A stretch of 64,000 bases of DNA, taken from Auriscalpium vulgare (lineage: Eukaryota > Basidiomycota > Agaricomycetes > Russulales > Auriscalpiaceae). The notes below the pieces were generated by a model, which had not been told where the DNA came from, ran no database searches, and was given only the letters and a program-made list of their open reading frames with translations. Positions within the stretch are counted from its first letter, which is position 1, and the number at the start of each line of letters is the position of its first letter. Location of the stretch: assembly GCA_019915015.1 (NCBI GenBank), contig JAHBBC010000002.1:248001-312000 (forward strand). The letters are read 5' to 3'. Both the position numbers and the translations under genes were made by a program. Below are positions 56,740 through 64,000 of this stretch, one piece after another.

Positions 56740-57655
56740 ATGGATTCCAGGAATGCACCGTCTTTCGTGAGTTGGCGGATAATATACTGGAACATGGTGG
56801 TGTACGACCCGAAGTAGGGCTCCGCCCAGGAGGTGACATATTGAAAGAGGAAGACGTTCTGGATCACATACAGTGCAGGCTTGGCTGTGTACTCAGTGAA
56901 TTCCGAGACCGTAGCAAGCTGCGCTTGTCAAATACAGGATAAGCGCAAAGCGGGTGACAATGGACTTGTCCATATTTGTGACCGTGGTTTGGGAGGACAG
57001 GCGTGCATGTGTGGTGGTCCTGGAGTTCGCTCTCGTCAGATAATTGACTTTTGTCGCGTCGTTGGATGGAGGGATGTGAACAGCAGCAGCCGCTATCTTG
57101 GGCGGCATTCCTGAATATATGTGATCGAGATTTGGCGGGTAGATGTGGTGACAGATTTGGGCGCCAGACAAGCGCCCGCCGAGTAGACATGGAAACTCCT
57201 CGTGATCTCCCGCCCTATTCCCGCCCAATGCCGCCTTATAAGCTTGAAGGACTCGTGCACCCTCTAGATAGCACCACGGTAGGGAAACGAGCTCGCTCTC
57301 GCGACTACTGGCAACTGGCAACTGGCGGAGTGTCTCGCTTGTCGTTATCTTTTGGCGACTGTTCAAAACATTCTAAGATGGCGGAGGGTGGCGGAGGGTG
57401 GCGGTCGCTCTAAGTGGGATGCGACAGCACGTGTTGCAGGAGAAAGATGGCGACTGCCCACACGGGAAGGAAAAAATTTCAACATGAGTCACGGGGTTGC
57501 TTCTTGTTGTTTGCGCTTTGTTTATGGCCGGTGTCAGTCAGCCTTCTGCGTTAAGAAGCTGACCGACACATTGCATGATGAGTAAAAGTAGACTTTGGGC
57601 GCATTTCTCCCCTGAATAGCAAGTTCCCTATAAATGCGGGACTTGCCTGCATGTG
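56740..57655. other. No recognisable gene
   Basis: Short open frames on both strands, including one at 57,189-57,413. There is a small tandem GGCGGAGGGT repeat near 57,378. Nothing I can assign. Confidence 0.4.
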
Positions 57656-57659
57656 CAGG

Positions 57660-60600
57660 CTAAGAACAAAGTATCTCATATATTTTGTGACGTGCTCTGG
57701 ATCCGATCCACAAGCTGCATGTAGGCACGCTCCTCCTCGCTCGTGGGGCCCATGTCTGCCGTGAGGCGAAGACCGAGCACCATAGGCGTCGTCACCGGCT
57801 TGCAGTCGCTGTGGTTGTAGCGCTCTCGAGCAGGTCAACAATGTACTGGCGCTGGGAGAGCATGATGCGTCGCTTGGGACGGTCCCGAGTGATCTGGATG
57901 CCCAGCAGGAAGTTGGTCTCCCCCAGATCGCGCAGCTTGAAGTGAACACGTAGCTCGTCGACTAGCTGGTCGAGGATAGAGGCGTTGTTCAAGGCGAGTG
58001 TGCCGTCGTCAACAAAGACAGGCAGGATGACGCGGATCTCCCCATGGGAGAACACGTAGATGCTCACATTCGAGTAGATGCAGACAAAGCCCATCTTGTC
58101 GCATAGGATGCCTGCCAGCTTGATCTTCCACGCACGAGCCGCCTGCTTCAGCCCATAAATGGACTTGTTCAGGAGACAGACTGTGCCGGGTGGACCGCAC
58201 TCAAAGCCCTCAGGCTGCTTCATGTAGACAACTTCATCCAAATCGCTGTTCAGGAATGCGTGGGAGATGTCGATGGAGCACAGATGGACCTCCTCGATCG
58301 CAGCAAGAGCAATGACAATGCGGATGGCCTGGAACTTGGTCGTAGGAGCAAAGGTCTTGAAGAAGTCGAAGCCAGACGCTGACTGTAGCCCTTGGCGACG
58401 AGTCGAGCCTTGTAGCGCTCGATCGAGCCGTCTGCATTGTGCTTGATCTTGTAGACCCAGCGACAGCCGATTGCAAACGCGCCCTCGGGCAGCGAAACTA
58501 GAGTCCGTGTCCCGTTGGCGATCTGCGCATCGTACTCCTCCTGCGACGCAGCCATCCAGAACGGCGCGTCTGAGCGCTGCATGGCCTCCTTGTAGCTCAT
58601 CGGCTCGCCCTGCGCAGAGAAGAAGGCGTGCTCGAGCGGCGCGTGAACAAGGTAGAGGCCTTGCGCAAAGGCAATGGAGTCAATGGCGTCCTCTGCCTCA
58701 TCAATGACGTCGAGTGGATCGTCTTTCTCCCCAAAGGACTCGATGACAGGAGCAGGCTCGCGCATTTTGGCTTTGGCAGGAATAGGCGTAGCCTTCCACC
58801 GCTCGCCCGGTCTGCGATGATTCCTGGAGCTGCGACGAACAGGCTCAGCTGCAGCAGGCGAGCGCGTTCGCTTGCGGCCGCGTTTGCTCGGGCCAGGAGC
58901 AGGCGGCGGCGAAGGCGACGGTGCAGGCGGCGAAGGCGCATGGACCTCTGGCGATGGTGAGCGCGACGGAGCGGGAGACGCAAGATCCGGCTCAGAACGC
59001 GGCGCTGAAGGTGCCTCCTCTGCAGGTGTCTCTGCAGGTGCCTCTGAAGGTGCCCTATCTCCCCCCTGAGGCGGAGCTTGCAGCGGTTCAACAGGAGCTG
59101 GATCGTCTGGAAGCGAAGGAAGAGGTGCAGGAGGCGGTGGATCGAGCGCTGGGACAGTAGACTTGGTCCCAGGGAAGGAGAGCTCGTCGAATTCCACTCT
59201 CTCGCTGATGAAGACCTTCTTTGTCATTGGGTTGTAGAACTTCCAGCCCTTGTAGCCCGGAGGATAGCCGAGGAAGATGCATTTCTGCATGTGCGACTCG
59301 AGGCTCTTGCGCTGATCCCGGTGAACATGCACATAGGCCGTACAGCCCCACACTCGAAGGTGCGAGACGCTTCTGGCCATGCCAGAGCTCGTAGGGCGTC
59401 GCCTTGGGCACAGCAGACGTTGGAGTGCGATTCCAGACGTGCACGTAAGCAGACAGCGCCTCCCCCCAGAAGGACGCTGGCAAATGCGACTCAGAAAGCA
59501 TAGCAGTGACCCCCTCCTGCATTGTGCGATTTGCACGCTCTGCAACACCATTCTGCTGAGGCCGGTTGCGCACAGTGTGAGGGCGCCCGATGCCATGAGC
59601 AGTCGTGAAGGAGATGAACTCATTGGACATGTACTCCCCGCCCTTGTCGTCCTGCAGGTCCTTGATCTTCGCATTCAGATGGTTCTCAGCATACGCCTTG
59701 AAGTCCTTGAACGCAGCAAAGACCTGGTCCTTGGTACGCATGAAGTAGACGGCACGGAACCGGGTGTGGTCGTCGATGAAGGTGACCCAGTAGCGATACC
59801 CGGAAGGCGTACAGACAGGGAGAGGACCATGGACGTCCGAGTGAATGAGATGGAGTGGAGCACGCGCTCTGTGCGTCGACAAAGGGAAGGGATTGGCATG
59901 CATCTTGCCGGCCAAGCACGGCTCGCAAATAGGATCGGGCTTCGCCTCCGAGTCAAGCGTCATCCCCGACACCAGCTGGTCGCGAAGAATCCGTCGTATC
60001 GTGTCATGTGAAGCGTGGGCGAAGCGTCGATGCCAAAGTGACAGATCTCGAGGAGTTGAGCTCGAAATGAGAGCCTGGAACGAAATGGGCTCTGTAGTGC
60101 CTTCCAAAAATGCTGTGTTGGAATAGTCGACGCGAGCAGTGAACAGCTCCTCCCCCGAGTGCGAGAACGCAAGCTGCGTTCCCTCAATCGTGATCCTGAA
60201 CCCGCGTTGGACCAATAGAAAGAGGACAGAGAGTAGATTGTTTCGAAGCGCAGGGACATGAAGGACTCTAGTGAACTCGACCGCCCGCTTTGGTTTCCCC
60301 CCAACAACTGGATTGAACACTACTGTCCCAACTCCCGCAGAGTAGACGCACGTCTGATTGGCGAGTCGAATGGGAAGGCGGAGAGGGGTGCAGTTGCGCA
60401 GCCAGTGCCGATGGGGCGTCATATGAGACGTGGCCCGTGTCTGCATTCCAGTCGGAGTTAGCGTCGGATTGGAGAGGCGCAAAGGGATTAGAGGGGTCAG
60501 GACTTGCACTAGTAGCGGCGCCAGCGGACTCGACAGCAGGAGACGCAGAGGCTGCGTTCGCAGACGGCTTTGGTGGGAGCAGACCAGAGTCATCGGCGAT

Positions 60601-61381
60601 GCGCTTGTAGCAGCCGGCAACGACATGCCCTTGCTTCTTGCAGTACGTGCACTGAGAACGCTGCCTCGCATCCCGGGAGGCCTTCTGCTGTGCCGCTTTC
60701 GCAGCAGCAGCGACTTGAGCAGCAGCAGTCGCCTGGGCAGCAGCGAGTGCGACCTGCGCAGCTGCTGCAGCAGCAGCCTTTGCCTCGTCCTCTGCACGAC
60801 GCTTGCTGCCAATCTCCTCGTTCTGGAACGCCTCGCGAAGCGACGAGACATCAAGAGAGTCGAGTAGGAGTAGGGCAGAGCGGAATGACTGGAACTCGGA
60901 GGGAAGCGCACGGATCATGGCCATGCAGACGAGCTCTGCGTCGAGCTCCTCGATAGTGAAGATCTTCGGACGCAGGTTCTTGCAGCGCAGCGCGGCGGCC
61001 TCGATGCGAGTGGTGAGAGCAGAGAGTGTCTCGTTCTCCTCCTTGCGAATGGAGAAGAGATCGTCGTAGGCGTTAAAAGCGACCGATGGGACGCTTGGTG
61101 ATGTAGAATACCTCGAGACGGTTCCACATGACGACCGGGTTGTCCTCCTCTCCTCCAAAGATGGTGCGCTGCGCAGGAGAGACAGCAAGGAAGAGCGAGC
61201 CGGCCGCTTTCGAGGCCTTCTCCTTACACTTGAGCTGCACAGCGGCGTCCGACAAGGGCATAACCTCCTTGCCCTTGACGAGAAGCCAGAAGCCCTTGGT
61301 GCGGAACCAGGCAGCCATCTCGGAGTTCCAGGTGATGTAGTTGTCCTCCTCGAGCTTGGTGATGTCAGGACTGTCCTTCAT
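57660..61381 (-). pseudogene. Ty1/copia retrotransposon, gag to RT, decayed
   Basis: Gag starts at 61,381 (Met-Lys-Asp-Ser-Pro-Asp), shifts frame near 61,075, and has an Ala-rich stretch and a C-x2-C-x4-H-x4-C knuckle near 60,650. Protease Asp-Thr-Gly is at about 60,440, where one missing G breaks the frame. Integrase is complete: Trp-His-Arg-Arg-Phe-Ala-His, Cys-Glu-Pro-Cys, His-Ser-Asp, Asp-Asp-Lys-Gly-Gly-Glu-Tyr, Gln-Asn-Gly-Val-Ala-Glu. A Pro/Ser-rich linker and RT (Phe-Val-Asp-Asp near 58,010) follow. Further frameshifts lie near 59,380 and 58,380. It is cut near 57,700 before the end of RT/RNase H. Gene order PR-IN-RT defines copia. LTRs are not identified. Confidence 0.85.
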
Positions 61382-61737
61382 GATGTGATAGGCGATAGCG
61401 GGGGAACAACGGTTATGACGGAGCTATGAATTCGCACGGAGGCGGCGGACGGGGGGGCGTAGGACGTGTGTGTGAAGCGGCGAGGTGATCCGAGGAGCGG
61501 TTGTGGAGCAGCACGGAGGTGGTAGGCGGGGCCTAGACGGCGAGGGGGTCCCCGCAAGGGTTGTGGTGCAACAAGCGAGGGACCCAATCTCCACCAAACC
61601 TCGCGTGCGGGTAGATGGCCTGGGCACCGACCCGTGCACGAATTTGAGCACGAAACGGTTGTGAAACGCGCCCGGGGTGCGTTAATGTTGATAAAGGGGC
61701 GAAAATACTCGTGTGAGCCGTTGGGAGCGCAGTTCTC
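61382..61737. other. 5' leader region of the copia element and spacer of the inverted pair
   Basis: No gene. Probably the untranslated leader or part of an LTR of the minus-strand copia copy. I could not find TG...CA ends or a clear tRNA primer site. Confidence 0.4.
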
Positions 61738-63480
61738 GATGGATTGCGCCTCTCCAATCCGACGCTAACTTCGACTGGAATGCAGACACTGGGGCCACGT
61801 CTCATATGACGCCCCATCGGCACTGGCTGCGCAACTGCACCCTTCTCCGCCTTCCCATTCGACTCGCCAATCAGACGTGCGTCTACTCTGCGGGAGTTGG
61901 GACAGTAGTGTTCAATCCAGTTGTTGGGGGGAAACCAAAGCGGGCGGTCGAGTTCACTAGAGTCCTTCATGTCCCTGCGCTTCGAAACAATCTACTCTCT
62001 GTCCTCTTTCTATTGGTCCAACGCGGGTTCAGGATCACGATTGAGGGCACGCAGCTTGCGTTCTCGCACTCGGGGGAGGTGCTGTTCACTGCTCGCGTCG
62101 ACTATTCCAACACAGCATTTTTGGAAGGCACTACAGAGCCCATTTCGTTCCAGGCTCTCATTTCGAGCTCAACTCCTCGAGATCTGTCACTTTGGCATCG
62201 ACGCTTCGCCCACGCTTCTCATGACACGATACGGGGGATTCTTCGCGACCAGCGGGTGTCGGGGATGACGGTTGACTCGGACGCAAAGCCCGATCCTATC
62301 TGCGAGCCGTGCTTGGCCGGCAAGATGCATGCCAATCCCTTCCCTTTGTCGACGCACAGAGCGCGTGCTCCACTCCATCTCATTCACTCGGACGTCCATG
62401 GTCCTCTCCCTGTCCGTATGCCTTCCGGGTTTCGCAACTGGGTAACCTTCATCGACGACCACACCCGGGTCCGTGCCGTGGGGCTGTACGGCCTATGTGC
62501 ATGTGCAGCGGGATCAGCGCAAGAGCCTCGAGTCGCACATGCAGAAATGCATCTTCCTCTGCTATCCTCCGGGCTACAAGGGCTGGAAGTTTACAACCCA
62601 ATGACAAAGTAGGTCTTCATCAGCGAGAGAGTGGAATTCGACGAGCTCTCCTTCCCTGGGACCAAGTCTACTGTCCCAGCACTCGATCCACCGCCTCCTG
62701 CACCTCTTCCTTCGCTTCCAGACGTTCCAGCTCCTGTTGAACCGCTGCAAGCTCCGCCTCAGGGGGGCACCTTCAGAGGCACCTGCAGAGACACCTGCAG
62801 AGGAGGCACCTTCAGCGCCGCGTTCTGAGCCGGATCTTGCGTCTCCCGCTCCGTCGCGCTCACCATCGCCAGAGGTCTATGCGCCTTCGCCCCCTGCACC
62901 GTCGCCTTCGCCGCCGCCTGCTCCTGGTCCGAGCCGTCGCCTTCGCCGCCGCCTGCTCCTGGTCCGAGTAAACGCGGTTGCAAGCGAACGCGCTCGCCTG
63001 CTGCAGCTGAGCCTGTTTGTCGCAGCTCCAGGAATCATTGCAGACCGGGCGAGTGGTGGAAGGCTACGCCTATTCCTGCCAAAGCCAAAATGCGCGAGCC
63101 TGCTCCTGTCATTGAGTCCTCTGGGGAGGAAGACGATCCACTCGACGTCATTGATGAGGCAGAGGACGCCAATTGACCCCATTGCTCTTGCGCAAGGCCT
63201 CTACCTTTTCCACGCGCCGCTCGAGCACGCCTTCTTCTCTGCGCAGGGCAAGCCAATGAGCTACAAGGAGGCCGTTCTGGATGGCTGCGTTGCAGGAGGA
63301 GTACGATGCGCAGATAGCCAACGGGACATGGACTATAGTTCCGCTGCCCGAGGGCGCGTTTGCAATCGGCTGTCGCTGGGTCTACAAGATCAAGCACAAT
63401 GTAGACGGCTCGATCGAGCGCTACAAGGCTCGACTCGTCGCCAAGGGCTACCGTCAGCGTCTGGCTTCGACTTCTTCAAG
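61738..63480 (+). pseudogene. Partial copia copy in inverted orientation
   Basis: Starts at the protease region with an intact Asp-Thr-Gly-Ala-Thr motif and matches the minus-strand copy to the RT start (Cys-Arg-Trp-Val-Tyr-Lys-Ile-Lys). About 400 bp of the integrase core is deleted at 62,479 (joins Arg-Val-Arg-Ala-Val to Gly-Leu-Tyr-Gly). Stops and indels follow near 62,610, 62,770 and 63,175. Gag is absent. With 57.9-60.5 kb it forms an imperfect inverted repeat. Confidence 0.8.
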
Positions 63481-63499
63481 ACCTTTGCTCCTACTATCG

Positions 63500-63615
63500 T
63501 TACCCCAGAAGTGCAAGACCGTTTGCACTTCTGTTCCGGCTACTCTAGAACTGTGGGAATCAAACCCAAACCTTGAGAATCTCAAGCATAGCCATCTCAA
63601 CTACATCTGAGCCAT
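63500..63615 (-). other. tRNA-like relic next to an 11-bp hairpin
   Basis: On the minus strand TAGTTGAGATGG fits an A box and GGTTTGATTCC differs from the B-box consensus at one base. The boxes are only 37 nt apart, so it is not a working tRNA. A hairpin CAGAAGTGCAA/TTGCACTTCTG lies at about 63,510-63,537, next to the broken end of the copia copy. It may be a short retroposon remnant. Confidence 0.35.
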
Positions 63616-63619
63616 TTAT

Positions 63620-64000
63620 TTCATATTTTATTTGGAGGGACTCGTAAAACTACATGCTGCCGAAGGAGGGGTCCATCTCGCCCGCCAAATGAGCGAGGTT
63701 GTCACAGAACGTCACGCCGCCGCGCCGGAAATTTTGGGAGTCCGACGTCGGCCCGCGGCGGCGGCATTGCCGGCATGCCAGCGCAGCACTTGCAGGCGAC
63801 ACAGCAACGCGATTTGAGCCCTCACGAGCTCGTCGCGCTTCGTACAATTTGACAGCAAGAAAATACATTTGTGGAAGGGCAGCTTGGAAGTTAGAAATAC
63901 AGTTAGACAGCCACCGAAAGTGAAATAACAATGAATATGTGGATTCTAAGTCATTGTCCAACCTGGCAATGGTTCAGGACAAATCATCGGCTGCGTGAGC
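63620..64000. other. No recognisable gene
   Basis: Open frames on both strands without recognisable domains, up to the window edge. Confidence 0.4.

Noticed and set aside
57189..57413. Short open frame starting Met-Glu-Thr-Pro-Arg-Asp
   Set aside because: Ends in a GGCGGAGGGT tandem repeat; no recognisable domain and frames on the other strand are equally open.
1..64000. CRISPR arrays, bacterial operons, ribosome-binding sites, rRNA or intact tRNA genes
   Set aside because: None seen; intron structure and element types show a fungal nuclear genome.

Overview
The window looks like repeat-dense nuclear DNA of a filamentous fungus, most likely an agaricomycete basidiomycete. The evidence is short GT-AG introns (about 37-90 nt), TATA boxes close to small multi-exon genes, a Zn2Cys6 zinc-cluster gene, Ty3/gypsy (chromovirus) and Ty1/copia retrotransposons, and two PIF/Harbinger-type transposons that each carry a partner gene. 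No bacterial features are present. The species cannot be fixed from sequence alone. Homology calls rest on motif recognition; no database was searched.

Layout. 1-3.3 kb: no convincing gene. 3.4-8.6 kb: a long inverted-repeat transposon (called Y here), invaded once in each arm by an element family called X. 9.3-13.4 kb: small host genes (zinc cluster, coiled coil, two unknown multi-exon genes). 14.2-17.3 kb: a third X copy, splitting a host exon. 17.9-19.5 kb: a tandem pair of hairpin repeats and two small genes. 19.8-22.8 kb: a complete Harbinger-type transposon with TAA target duplication. 23.2-32.6 kb: a host gene split by a 7.9-kb chromovirus with two nearly identical LTRs and a CGCCC target duplication. 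32.7-34.8 kb: non-coding repeats. 34,767-55,664: a 10.45-kb segment present twice in direct tandem, differing only by six one-base G/C-run indels. Each unit holds a copia fragment, a pogo-like transposase fragment, the end of an X element, a chromovirus fragment, and a second Harbinger-type element nested inside that fragment. 55.7-57 kb: a mosaic of gypsy pieces. 57.7-63.5 kb: a copia element and a partial copy of it in opposite orientation.

How the parts fit. The chromovirus shows three coordinated expression and replication signals. A primer-binding site is complementary to the predicted 5' end of its own RNA (self-priming, as known for Tf1/sushi-type elements). A GGATTTT slip site plus stem could fuse Gag to Pol by -1 frameshifting. 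A third ORF after pol ends in its own CCHC zinc knuckle. Pol carries a one-base lesion and ORF3 a nonsense codon, so this copy is probably defective although young.

The most unusual element is X. Its ends are defined by three independent filled/empty comparisons: two from the arms of Y and one from a host reading frame that is restored when X is removed. All three show insertion with no target duplication longer than 1 bp. X carries terminal palindromes and a module matching tRNA-gene A and B boxes; I recognise no coding capacity.
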